Shown piece by piece: positions 23,257 to 34,844 of a DNA stretch of 64,000 nucleotides. The first letter of the stretch is position 1. Each line of letters opens with the position of its first letter. Source of the DNA: Mycteria americana (Eukaryota > Chordata > Aves > Ciconiiformes > Ciconiidae); assembly GCF_035582795.1 (NCBI RefSeq), contig NC_134367.1, positions 120,738,062 through 120,802,061 on the forward strand, written 5' to 3'. The position numbers and the translations under genes are program-made. The notes beneath the pieces were generated by a model. The model worked only from the letters and a program-made list of their open reading frames with translations. It was not told where the DNA came from and did no database searches.

Positions 23257-26176
23257 CCAAGAGGGAAACACCAGTGAAACACCTCAAAGCACAGAAGGGG
23301 TGTTCCTCTCTGAAGGAGACACAGACGACAGTCCAGCTGAAGTGCCTCTACACCAATGCATGCAGCATGGGCAATAAACAGGAGGAGCTGGAAGCCATTG
23401 TACACCAGGAAAACTATGCTATAGTTGCTATCACGGAAACATGGTGGGATGACTCGCACAACTGGAGTGCGGCGATGGATGGCTATAAACTATTCAAGAG
23501 GGATAGGCAAGGCAGGAGAGGCAGTGGGGTAGCCCTGTATGTTAGGGAGTGTTTGGACAGTTCAGAGCTTAATGATGGTGACGATAGGGTTGAGTGTCTA
23601 TGGGCAAGAATCAGGGGGAAGACCAACAAGGCAGATATTGTGGTGGGAGTCTGTTAGAGACCACCCAACCAGGATGCTGAGGCAGACGAACTAGTCTATA
23701 AGCAGGTGGGAGAAGCATCACGATCACTAGCCCTTGTTCTTGTGGGGGACTTCAACTTACCAGATGTCTGCTGGCAATACAATACAGCAGAGAGGAAACA
23801 GCCTAGGAGGTTCCTGGAGTGTGTGGCAGATAACTGCCTGACACAGCTGGTGAGCCAACTAAGGAAGGCGACCCGTTGGACCTGTTGTTTGTGAACAGAG
23901 AAGGACTTGTGGGTGATGTGACGGCTGGACACACTGCACAGTGATCACAAAATTATAGAGTTTTCAATTCTTGGAGAAGTAAGGAGGTGGGTCAGCAGAA
24001 CTGCTACCTTGGACTTCCAGAGGGCAGACCTTGGCCTGTTTAGGAGACTGGTCGACAGAGGCCCCTGGGAGGCAGCCCTAAAGGGCAAAGGAGTCCAGGA
24101 AGGCTGGGCATTCTTCAAGGAGGAAGTGCTAAAGGCACAAGAGCAGGCTGTCCCCGGGTGCTGAAAGACGAGCCGGTGGGGAAGAAGACCAGCCTGGCTG
24201 AACAGAGAGCTTTGGCTGGAATTCAGGAAAAAGAGAAGAGTCAACGACCCTTGGAAGAAAGGGCAGGCAAGTCAGGAGGACTACAAAGGTGTAGTGAGGT
24301 TGTGCAGGGAGAAAATTAGAAGGGCCAAAGCCGAGCTCAAGCTCAATCTGGCTACTGCTGTAAAAGACAATAAAAAATACTTCTTCCAATACATTAGCAG
24401 CAAAAGGAGAGCTAAGGAGAATCTCCAGCCTCTATTAGACAGGGGAGGGAACATAGTGACAAAGGATGAGGAAAAGGCTGAGGTACTTAATGCCTTCTTC
24501 GTCTCAGTCTTTCATAGTAAGACCAATTGTTCTCTGGTTACCCAGTCCCCCAGGTTGGAAGATAGGGACTGGGACCAGGATGAAGCCCCCATAATCCAGG
24601 GGGAAATGGTCAGTGACCTGCTGCACCACTTAGACATTCAAAAGTCTATGGGGCTTGATGAGATCCAGCCAAGAGTACTGAAGGAACTGGCAGAAGTGCT
24701 CACCAAGCCGCTTTCCATCATTTACCAGCAGTCCTGGCTAACTGGGGAGGTCCCAGCTGACTGGAGATTAGCTAATGTGACACCCCTCTACAAGAAGGGC
24801 CAGAAGGAGGATGCGGGGAACTACAGGCCTGTCAGCCTGACCTTGGTACTGGGGAAGCTGATGGAGCAGATCATCTGGAGTGCCATCACATGGCACGTAG
24901 AGGATAAGCACATGATCAAGCCCAGCCAGCATGGGTTTAGGAAAGGCAGGTCCTGCTTAACCAACCTGATCTCCTTTGAGGACAAGGTGACCCACCTAGT
25001 GGATGAGGGAAAGGCTGTGGATGTTGTCTATCTAGACTTCAGTAAAGCCTTTGACACTGTTTCCCACAGCATTCTCTTGGAGAAACTGGCTGCTCATGGC
25101 TTGGACAGGCATTCTCTTCGCTGGGTGAAGACCTGGCTGGATGGCCGGGCCCAAAGAGTGGTGGTGAATGGAGTTCAATCCAGTTGGTGGCCAGGCACAA
25201 GTGGTGTCCCCCAGGGCTCTGTGCTGGGGCCAGTTCTGTTTAATGTCTTTATCAATGATCTGGACAAGGGGATCGAGTGCACCCTCAGTAAGATTGCAGA
25301 TGACACCAAGTTGTGTGGGAGTGTTGATCTGCTGGAGGGGAGGAAGGCTCTGCAGAGGGATCTGGACAGGCTGGATCAATGGGCTGAGGTCACTTGTATG
25401 AGGTTTAACAAGGCTAAGTGCAAGGTCCTGCACCTGGGCCACAACAACCCCATGCAACGCTACAGGCCTGGGGAAGAGTGGCTGGAAAGCTGCCCAGCAG
25501 AGAAGGACCTGGGAGTGTTGGTCGACAGCCAGCTGAATATGGGCCAGCAGTGTGCCCAGGTGGCCAAGAAGGCCAATGGCATCCTGGCTTGTATCAAAAA
25601 TAGCGTGGCCAGCAGGACTAGGGAAGTGGTCGTCCCCCTGTACTCGGCACTGGTGAGGCCGCACCTCGAATACTGTGTTCAGTTTTGGGCCCCTCACTAC
25701 AAGACAGACATTGAGGTGCTGGAGCGTGTCCAGAGAAGGGCAATGAAGCTGGTGTCTAGAGCATGTGTCTTATGAGGAGCAGCTGAGGGAACTGGGGTTG
25801 TTCAGCCTGGAGAAAAGGAGGCTGAGGGGAGACCTTATTGCTCTCTACAACTACCTGAAAGGAGGTTGTAGAGAGGTGGGGGTCGGTCTCTTCTCCCAGG
25901 GAACTAGTGACAGGACAAGAGGAAATGGCCTCAAGTTGAGCCAGGGGAGGTTTAGACTGGATATTAGGAAATTTTACTTCACTGAAAGGGTTGTCCAGCA
26001 TTGGAACAGGCTGCCCAGGGAAGTGGTTGAGTCGCCATCCCTGGAGGTATTTAAAGGACGTTTGGATGAGGTGCTTAGGGACATGGTGTAGTGGTGGACT
26101 TGGTCGTGTTAGGTTTACGGTTGGACTTGATGATCTTAAAGGTCTTTTCCAACCTATACGATTCTGTGATTCTGTG
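23257..26176 (+). mobile_element. Near-complete CR1 ORF2 copy (2.9 kb), 5'-truncated
   Basis: This is the longest CR1 copy here. It starts close to the beginning of ORF2, so the 5'UTR and ORF1 are missing. It runs through endonuclease, reverse transcriptase and C-terminal domain to the ORF2 stop at about 26091 and a short 3'UTR. The end is the typical CR1 terminus, two copies of ATTCTGTG at 26161-26176. CR1 elements end in such 8-bp repeats instead of poly(A). The 3' 580 bases closely match the CR1 at 42411-42996, so the two belong to one subfamily, different from the flanking - strand pieces. Its position between two - strand CR1 pieces suggests insertion into an older CR1. Confidence 0.93.
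23316..26091 (+). pseudogene. CR1 ORF2 (endonuclease-reverse transcriptase), disrupted
   Basis: ORF2 of a LINE: an apurinic-type endonuclease nicks the target and a reverse transcriptase copies the element RNA there. Endonuclease motifs are visible as ITETWWDDS near 23430, GDFNLPDVCW near 23745 and SDHKI near 23945. The reverse transcriptase frame 24294-25775 (493 codons) has [49 protein letters not shown] and IADDTKL, so the ADD active site is kept. The C-terminal piece is 25765-26091, ending [10 protein letters not shown]. Lesions are an in-frame TAG at 23655 within a CYRPPN-like motif, frameshifts near 23865 and 23930, a TGA at about 24162 and a frameshift near 25760. It cannot make a full protein but is only moderately decayed. 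Confidence 0.9.
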
Positions 26177-26441
26177 AAAACAGCCTATAGCCATCCATTG
26201 CGATCCTCCAGTCATGTGAGTTGTCCCACCATGTTTCAGTTATTCCTATGATATCATAACTTTCTGACTGAGCGCAGAGCTCCAGTTCCTCCTGTTTGTT
26301 CCCCAGTCTGCGTGCACTGGTATACATACACTTGAGGTGGTTGATCTTCTGGTTCTCATCTTGGGAGGCAGCTAAGGAACATTTGTCACTGCTCTGGAAA
26401 AGCAGACCAACATCACAAGCAAAGTGTATGTAGGGCACGTT
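26177..26441 (-). mobile_element. CR1 endonuclease-start fragment
   Basis: The - strand frame 26438-26154 encodes the start of a CR1 ORF2 endonuclease: LKCMYTSARRLGNKQEELE, then YDIIGITETWWDNSHDW and AMDGYRLF. It stops abruptly at the 3' end of the + strand CR1. Its sequence differs from the corresponding region of that + copy (23334-23500), so it belongs to another subfamily. It has the same orientation as the 21868-23256 piece and may be that element's upstream part, separated by the + strand insertion and lacking roughly 1 kb in between. Confidence 0.85.
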
Positions 26442-26442
26442 T

Positions 26443-26793
26443 AATCATAGAATCATTTAGGTTGGAAAAGAGGTTTAAGATCATTGAGTCCAACTGTAGC
26501 CAAGTCCACCATTAAACCATGTCCCTAAGTGCCTACAGGTCTTTTAAATACCTCCAGGGATGGCGACTCAACCACTTCCCTGGGCAGCCTGTTCCAATTC
26601 CTGATAACCCTTTCAGTGAAGAAATTTTTCCTAATATCCAATCTAAACCTCCCTTGCCACAACTTGAGGCCATTTCCTCTCATTCTACCACTTTTTACTT
26701 GGGAAAAGAGACCAACACCCACCTTGCTACAACCTCCTTTCAGGTAGTTGTAGAGAGCGATAAGGTCTCCCCTGAGCTTCCTTTTCTCCAGAC
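26443..26793 (-). mobile_element. CR1 LINE 3' fragment, 5'-truncated
   Basis: Begins on the + strand with AATCATAGAATCATTTAGG, the reverse of a CR1 terminus. It carries the last 65 or so codons of ORF2 (frame 26722-26525, with [20 protein letters not shown] and [11 protein letters not shown]). It resembles the 42-kb copy but has more changes. It abuts the endonuclease fragment on its left with only one or two bases between, and a patch of short direct/inverted repeats on its right. Confidence 0.9.
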
Positions 26794-26866
26794 TAGTCTA
26801 ATGATGTTAGACTGATGTCTAACTGATCTAACTGATGTTAGCCTAACATCTAACTGATGTTAGACT
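26794..26866. repeat. Short interleaved direct and inverted repeats at a CR1 truncation point
   Basis: Several copies of CTAACTGATGTTAG-like units, including the near-palindrome GATGTTAGCCTAACATC, directly follow the 5' truncation point of the CR1 at 26443-26793. They may be local slippage at the insertion junction. Confidence 0.75.
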
Positions 26867-29800
26867 ACTTGGCCTAAAGTGTATGGGCAGAAGACTTGCA
26901 GCAAAGCTATTGCATTAAGTGAAATAGACACCACTTACCCTCAAAAGTTAAAAGGCACAGGACAGGAGCCCTTTCATCCACTTGGGATTTCTTGGTCCTG
27001 CCAGCAGCTGGGATTGCTTTCTTGCCCTTAGCACTGGTCAGTCCAGTGTTGACCCTTGGCCACCAGCCTGGCTGGGAGTCCCATGAGCAGCCCACGAGCA
27101 GAGGGGAAGTGACATGAAATCTAAAAGTCTCTGTAGAGGTATTTAGATGCCTGACGCTGCAGAGAGGCACTGAGTGGCCTTTCAAAAGTTCCTCAGGAGA
27201 CTGGAGGGAGAGAGGAGGAAAAGTCCCATCTCAGGGATTGAGTCTGAAGAGCCTGACCCACCTCAAGACCTTGGAAAACCTCACCAGACACCAGGCATGT
27301 GTCTGGGCTCCTAAATATCTTGGAAAATCTGCTCCAAAGTAATTATTACTTCTGTTGAGCAACTTCTGCTGGCCCAAGGCTGGGAACGGAGTCTCAGTAG
27401 AGTCCCTTCTTGCTGTGTGAAACTACTGCCATACCACTACAGTGTGAGGGATGTATGGATCCCAGGGAAGACAAATTACTCCTCTAGCAGCATGTTTCTA
27501 GCTGACATTGATTTGCAATAGGGCTGTCAACAGCAGCTGGAGAGCCCTGATCCTGGAAAACAATATGTCAATTGCCTGGGTTGGTTTTAATTCTTTAATC
27601 CTTTGTCTGCAACCTAATGTGTTGCAGCATTACTTAGAGATGAGATGTGCCGCTGCTCCTTTGCTCTTGCTGTTTTGGAGGCCGGGTCTGTCTGGCCAGG
27701 GCCAGGAAGAGCTGGGAAGATGGACTGGCTTGCAGTACTTGTTTGAAAGTTGCACAGACCTGTAAGTCACTGTATTTATATAATTTTGTCTGTCTCCTTC
27801 TACATCTGAATTTTAAACATGCGTTATAAGGCAATACTGCTTTTAGCCATGAGCCAAGTTTTTCTTCTAAAACACATGTTCCCTAAAGCCTTAGTACTTT
27901 ATTTCCTTTGTTCTGATTTATTGCTGTTGCCTTACCACATGTGCTAGGCACAGAAGAGGAAAAACTACCAAAACCAACGAAACAGCCCTCTCTACCCCCT
28001 CCCCAGACCATATACATGAGGATTAACACACTGAATCTATTATATCAAGTGATTCAACAATGAATTAGTTTATGTTTAATTTCTTAGCTGCTTCCAAGCA
28101 GATATGCCAGTGAAGAGTGAGTGTAGGTTAATAATGTGAAGATTATGATAAGCCCAATGAAGGCTACTGTGGGGAACTGAAAATTGGGATAGATGGTAAA
28201 TCTGGAGAATGATAGTGAGATTAAAAAATAAAAATTGTTCACTGCATTTTCTAAATAGGGATTTTGTGGGTATCATTTTTATGTGCCTTTTACCAATACC
28301 TAAAAATGGCCTTACTTCTCAAGGGATGAGCTCTCTTCCACAAAATAAGGCCTTCTTATGTTATCTCAGGGTAAGCATCAAGCAGCTGAGGCATGCAATT
28401 GCTGGTCACTTGGGGAAAACAAAAACTGACTGTTACTGTGAGGTTTGTAGAGCTCTTTGAGATAGAAAAGTTCTGCCAAAGTTTGCTTTCTTGGAGGTTG
28501 TTCAGCCTTGACAATAGCAGAAGGCTAAATTATTTTCATTAGTATTTATACAAAAGTTAGCTCCATGTTTTCCTCCTCAAATGCAAAGCAATAGTGCAGA
28601 GGCTGAGCTGTGGCCATGAGTCAGAGGGACCTCAGCAGAGAAACACTGATTTGGTACTATGGGGTGTCTGTGCTACGTACCTCCTGTACTCTCAGGCACA
28701 GCTAGGAAACACCTGAGTCCCTACCCGTAACTGAGTTTGTTTTAATTCTGCAAAAACTTACCTATTCATACTGGAGTTTGTTACTCATTCAACGCATATT
28801 GGACACCCAGTGTCTTGGCCATGTCCTTGGTAGGAGGAGGTCTCTCTCTAGGAGAGAGGTGTCACCTCTAGGACAGATGTGGGCAGAGCCTCCACCACAG
28901 CATGGTTCAGACCGTGGTGGAAATCGTGACCTGCTGCATTATCTGTGATGGTTTCCAAGATGTAGTTTGTGCAAAATCCCCACTGGCCACTTTTACAGCT
29001 GCGCTTAGCTATGTGCACCAAGAGTAGAGCTGCTGGCTGGTTCAGGCAGTAGCCATGTGCCATGTCAAAGTGGCTGCTACCAGCATTGCACAGGATTTGG
29101 GGATTTTGTGAGTTGGTGGTTGTCACTCAGTTCAAAGACATTGGAATGAAGCCTCTCTTTGTAGACAGACTGTTAGCACTTCCTGTGGCCATTGGCATAT
29201 CCTACTCCCTGTGGGATATGCTTTCCTCCAAGATCACCATAGGCTTTAGAAAAGGCGAAGTGGTGAAACACATCGTGTCCCAGTGCTCTGTGAACACAAA
29301 GGTCAAATAAAGCTAAGTGATTACAAGGGAAGAGATGTCCTGGCAGAGGGGAACACTTGCTGTCTTAATACTTTCTTCCTTTCTGTAAACCAGCTCAACA
29401 GCGGCTTGTGCCCTGTTGGGTATACTCACATCGTTGTTTGAGCTGACGTATCACGAGCTGCTTTTCTTTACTTGTGTTTTCCCTTTGAGGCAGGCTATTG
29501 ATGTGAAGCTCGTCATATTGAGGCCTGTTAACTGTGTTAGTTAACAAAGGAGGGCATTCAAAAGCCTGCTCAGAGGCATATTTGTCTTTTTTTTTTTTTC
29601 CTTTTTAAATCAAACCCAGCTTTCCTAGCAAAACGTTTTACGGAATTTGCTCCCTTGAAACCAACATGAGGCAACAGCAGTGATTGCAGCTAGTTGCAAC
29701 ATCCCATCTTGCTAGGTGGAGGCACATCGTGTTACAAGTGGTGCTGCTAGTGAAACCTCTGCACAGGAAACCTACGGAGACCTGTCTAGCTGGGGGCTGT

Positions 29801-31224
29801 TAACTCATCTGAGGTGAGCTAAAGACCCAATTTCACTTGGTTTCTTTGAAGAATGAGCTGTACGTACTTAACCCAAGTTCAATGAACTGAAGTTTCAGTG
29901 AACTTAGTCCTGAATTTGAGAGAATTTGGGCCAATAGGTTGGTTTTAGTGAAAACTAAGTCAAACTTTGACCCCAAAGGAGCAAAGCTTTCTGATTTTGA
30001 ACATCTCTCGAGGATTCAGTTAAGCCAGGAAGTCAGAGACAGTGATGACACAGAAACTCAGTGCTGGTGCATAAGTCTCACCTAAATCTTAAAGGCAAGA
30101 TCAAATACTAATATAAAATAGTCAGACCACTGCTTTGATGAAACTCAGAACACAAATACTGTAAAATATGTATCATTGAGCATCTTTATAATCATAACAA
30201 TCAAATTATTTTAGACTGCTTTCAGGTCCAACCGAACAGTACTTAAAGCAGCGTACTTGGTACCAAAATCCAGTAAATTATTTGCATTATTGTGAGCTTC
30301 TTGGAAACTTTCTCAAAGAGCAAACTCTGTTTTGTTTGGGGGAAAAAGGCAAACCATGCTTGCCTGGTTGAAAACTGCTGTGAGAAGATCTTTCTCAGAA
30401 AGACTTAAGAGCATTGGGCCCTTTTTTTGTTTTCTTAGAAAACAGGAAATTAATTTTAGCTCTGCAGTTAACTTGATTTCTTAAGTGACTTGCTTTCTGT
30501 GATCGCTTTTGGGTTCTGGAATGCTATAGAAATTATCTGAGGGCATTTTCAACACTTCAAAATTAAAATCAAATTGTTGAAAATGTGCCAGCATTTAAAT
30601 GAAAATTATTTTCTTTAAACAAACACTTGAGGGCTTTCGATATTTTTTTATCACAAGAGCATTCTTAACCCAAACACCTTTTCTTTGTGGTTTTTTTCAA
30701 GTATCCAGTCTGCACTGCTAAAACCAGATGTGTCTTAGGATATAATCAAATTCAAGATCTTCTTAGCCAAAAACTAGATGAGCAGGGAGTGCTAGTTTTT
30801 CACACAGCACGAAGACATAAGTGGGTGTAACTGCAAATACCATCTCTGCCTCTGTGCCCACAGAAGTGCCCGGGCAGCGATACCCGTGCAGACTTCTGCT
30901 ATGTGGAGAGGGGTCGGGCATGGGGCTGAGCAGCGGGCGCCTGTGCAACTCGGGGCAGCCAGCAGGAAATAACGGAGGCAGGAGCTGGCTGTAAAATTTG
31001 CTGCTGCGCAGATGCTCTGATATTCAGCTTTCCACGCAGTGGAGACGAGAGCCACAGAAGCCACTGCAGATTAATAAGGGAGGATTAGCACAGCCCGTGC
31101 ACCTTTGCAGGTGGTTTGGTGAGCTTATACATGGCTCAGGAGATGTCGCATGTAGCCAGAGAGTGAGTCTGGGTGCCAGGAGCAGCCAGAAACTGCCCTG
31201 TATCCTGCTGTAGAAACCTGGAAA
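26867..31224. other. Non-coding stretch
   Basis: No exon of a known gene was recognised. An 82-codon + strand frame at 29062-29310 ends shortly before an AATAAA and reads like ordinary protein, but I do not recognise it (see findings). A T-run occurs at about 29588-29600. Confidence 0.5.
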
Positions 31225-31445
31225 TCCAGGGACTGGTGTTTCTGTCGAAGCCCATCTAGGCCAGTATCTCGTCCCTGACAGAGGCCAGCAGCAGCTGCCT
31301 AGGAGAAGAGTTTGAGAACAGGATGCATGTCTGATGAGATCATCCCCCAGTGCTCCCTGCTAGCTCTGGGATTTTTAGAAGCGAAGGATTTCCATGGAGC
31401 TCCATGACCCTGTCCTCAAAGACCCCAGGCCAAGCTCCACATCTA
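31225..31445 (-). repeat. Possible ancient LINE-like interspersed repeat
   Basis: The stretch containing GCCCATCTAGGCCAGTATCT, followed by a GACAGAGGCCAGCAGCAG-like run, recalls the diverged 3' ends of old CR1/L3-type elements widespread in amniotes, read on the - strand. The similarity is from memory of the family's general look and is weak. The boundaries are uncertain. Confidence 0.4.
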
Positions 31446-31972
31446 GGCTCTGAGTGCCAGCCCTGCTGCCAGCCCGTGGGGTAAGGTTTCTAACAACGAC
31501 GTGTGAAAGCCTGTCCCTCAGTGCAGGGGCTCCTCTTGGGACAACCATCACTGTCCCTCAGTGAGCTTTCAGCCCTGCTAGAATAGGGCCTTGCTGTAGC
31601 CCCAGGCAGGTGGTTGGTTACAATTGCTGGCTGTGGGAACGGGAAATTAAATCGATGTCTGTAAAAGCAGTGGTCGAGGGTTTTTGTCATCACTTCACAG
31701 GTGGAGTTGGGAGAAGATGGAGAACACCTTCAGGTAAAGGAAAGTAGCCTGGTGGATGCCAGCTGAGGATGTGGGTCCTTCATTACTATTGCCTCTTTGA
31801 TAGCCCTGGAGGAATGTTTCTCCTTTGGAGACCAGAAGTAGGACTGCTTGAGCAATATGTACCACAGACTCTGTCCTGTCTGTGTGTAGTAAATGAAGGA
31901 GACTGAAAACAGTTCCCCCCAACAACACAAATTACTTGTTGTTATCAACTACTGCAGATCTTGTGTGTTGGC

Positions 31973-31998
31973 AAAACAAAACAAAACAAAACAAAAAA
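31973..31998. repeat. (AAAAC)n microsatellite
   Basis: Four tandem AAAAC units followed by an A run. Confidence 0.9.
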
Positions 31999-34809
31999 TC
32001 CTTCCTAATGACCCCAGTGACACATGCTTCTCAATCAGCTGCAGGTCCAGGAGCCAATACTGTATGTGTGCTTTCAGAAAAGGTGTGGAGCAGAAAGCAT
32101 CCCCTGTGGGAATTGGGATTTTTTTTTATCTTTTGGGTGCTGTTGGTTACACCCGCTCCATCAACAAATGCTTTTAACAAGTGCTGTCATTCCTTTGGTG
32201 CAAAGGACATGTGTAAGTACAAGGACCATGCAACACGTGTGATCCCAAGACTTTGATGTGTTTCTCCAATGTATTGGATTTTCTGGTATTCACTGTGAGA
32301 TTCACCACATTACAGAAGGCTGCCTCTACAAGATAAATTTCCTATAAAAATATGTTCCGATATTCCCAACTTTCCTAGCCTTTTCCTGCGGCAATAAGTA
32401 AACTCTTTAAAGAGCTAGTAGCAAGGGAAATGTTATAAGTCTTAAGAGACCTCTCCCTATGTGTAACCTTAAACGTTACAACACTATGATCTAGAGAAGC
32501 TACAAACAAAAAAGACCTATGTAAAACCTTTTCAGCCCTATGGATGTGGCAGTTGTTCAGATCATGACTCCAGAATACTCTTCTCCAATACATACTGCTG
32601 CATATTGTGAAGATAATGCTGTTACCCTCAGCTGGCTTCTGCTTAGCTATCTGGGGCTGGATGGGGCTGGAAGTGCAGAGGTGTGAGTGGAGATACGATC
32701 TCCCAGAGGCTTATGTTGGCCAGGAAAATGCTGGCTTGGAAAAGGATGAGGAGCATGTCCAAATAAGAGAGTTGTGATGGTCTGTTATTTCATTATTAGC
32801 TAAGAGATGTGAAATTTCCTTTTCCAGATGAGCACATTTCGTGCCTTGAATAAGACAGCAATTGCTTCTTGTAAGACTTAGTATTTCTGCTAATTTAATG
32901 AGTTAGCCTTACAAATTAACTGCATCAGTCATTGGAAAGGCCTTTTTCAAGTTCCACAACCATGTTTTAGACCTCTTGATAAAGCCAGTAGCATGCTGGA
33001 CTTTCACAAGCAGAAAGACCTTCAAAAGTATGCAAGTTATTTCTGGCATGTTGTATTCTCAACAAGTCAAGGAAACATGGATTATTTTTACACAAACAGG
33101 CAAATCAAAATGGTTCCTTAGCAAGCTCCCATGAACATTCTTGGGCCCTGAGAAAGAAAAAAACATAAGAAAAAAATCATTGCTTCTGAATTAGGTTTCT
33201 TAGATGGATCATGTTGTCAGACATTCAGAAGTTCATTTGCACCAGTTTGGGCCCCTGATGAATGATGGAAGGAGTGAAGGATAAAACAGAAAGAAAAAAC
33301 AAGGACCAGGAATTAATTTGGATATTTGATCTTCGAGTGGACTTTTTTTTCCTTACTGTGAATTTATCATCAAATGTAGACCATGATGAACTGCAGACAC
33401 TTTTGGAAGTTCTTTTTAATAGCTGTTAATTGAAAGGTGATGTGTAGGTGTTGAGAGGAAAAAGATCTCTGGAGCTGAACAGGCCTGTGTGGAAAGAACA
33501 TGCCAACATCTTGCTGAAAAGCATAAAGCAGTGCAGCGGCAAGATTACTGGAGTGTCCTAAACTCTCTTGACATCTCAGCACACAAATTAGGCTATACAC
33601 TTTGCAAATAGTGGAGGCTGTTTTGAAACTCTCTATTAAGGATTACAAATGCTGTTTGCAGTTTCTAGGCAAAGGCAATTAGATATCACAGCTATGGCCT
33701 CAGCTCAGTGTTTTATGTCTGAGCTGGTATTACTGTGTAGGGTTCTTATGCATTCGATTACCTCAGCCAAAACCAAGTTGTGACACCGACCAAAGCTGAG
33801 TCCTGTGATTAAGGTAAAAAAAAGCACAGCCTGGTCTCAGCATTTTTTCCATTTCAGTGTAGAAAAGTATTTTCCCACCCAAGTGAAGGGGCTTTTTAAC
33901 AGAAAAGAGGTGTAGAGCATGCATCAACATTGATATTTAACATGCATGCTCATCCATAGTTGCTTCTCTGGGTAGTGTTTTTACTGGTTCAATACTCATG
34001 TCCAAATTCAGGAGTAGCACTTGTTGGTTGGGCTTGGTGGAGCCACAGCCACCTATGTCAATGTTCATTTTGGCCCAGCTAGTGTCATCAATGCTTATTG
34101 TAGATGAATGTCAAAAATTATCAATAATTACACCTTTTCTCAGTGTGAGGGTAGTTCTTTTGCAAATACTTTATACCAGGAAAAATAGAAGGGAAGAGGA
34201 CGTTTTTGTGTGGTCAAAACCTCCAGCAACTGAGTACTCTTACAGATACATTGTTGGCTAGTGCAACACAGAGGCAGTGCTGCCATGTGATGTGATGTAC
34301 GTTGTATCTACAAGAAATGAAAGTTCACACTGCCTTCTCTTTTTTTCCTTTTTTTTAACCTTGCACTAAAAATTTGCCCTCTCTCCTCTGACAAGCCGCA
34401 AGAAGCAGCTTTGAATATGGTGCCAGCAGAACAGCAGGCAGAGTGAGAGAAACTGAGACAAGCACCTCTGATACAATTAGTGGGTGATACTCTTGTTTCC
34501 TATTTTTCATCTGAATTTCCGCTCCTGAGCATTTGAGCTAAATCCTACATTTTCTTCTTATTTCTAAGGACAACATCCAGCAAGTTAAAACTCAGCATCA
34601 TGAGGCGGTCCTAAGATGGGGTTTGCTCCAGCTTTCCTGCTGAGCAACTGTTTACAAATTGCTACTAAAAAATGTCAGAGAGGATTGTAGTTGCCGTGCT
34701 GTCACTGGGCTGATACAGCACAGAACCTGCTTAGCATTCTTGAAGGGAAATTATCCAGTGCTGCAACTCACAATTTATAATTGGTTGCATATTAATATCC
34801 AAAAAAGGC

Positions 34810-34844
34810 AATAAAATCCACTGTGTGTTTAAAAAAAAAAAAAA
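34810..34844 (+). other. AATAAA followed by poly(A) run
   Basis: An AATAAA hexamer at 34810-34815 is followed 15 bases later by 14 consecutive A residues at 34831-34844. This is the layout of a reverse-transcribed mRNA end. No parent coding sequence was recognised upstream, so a retrocopied 3'UTR is only a possibility. Confidence 0.35.

Noticed and set aside
25032-25697. 221-codon - strand frame
   Set aside because: It is the antisense of the + strand CR1 reverse transcriptase.
23257-26441. Twin-priming inversion of one CR1
   Set aside because: Twin priming inverts the 5' part and places it before the 3' part. Here the inverted endonuclease piece lies after the 3' terminus and belongs to a different subfamily.
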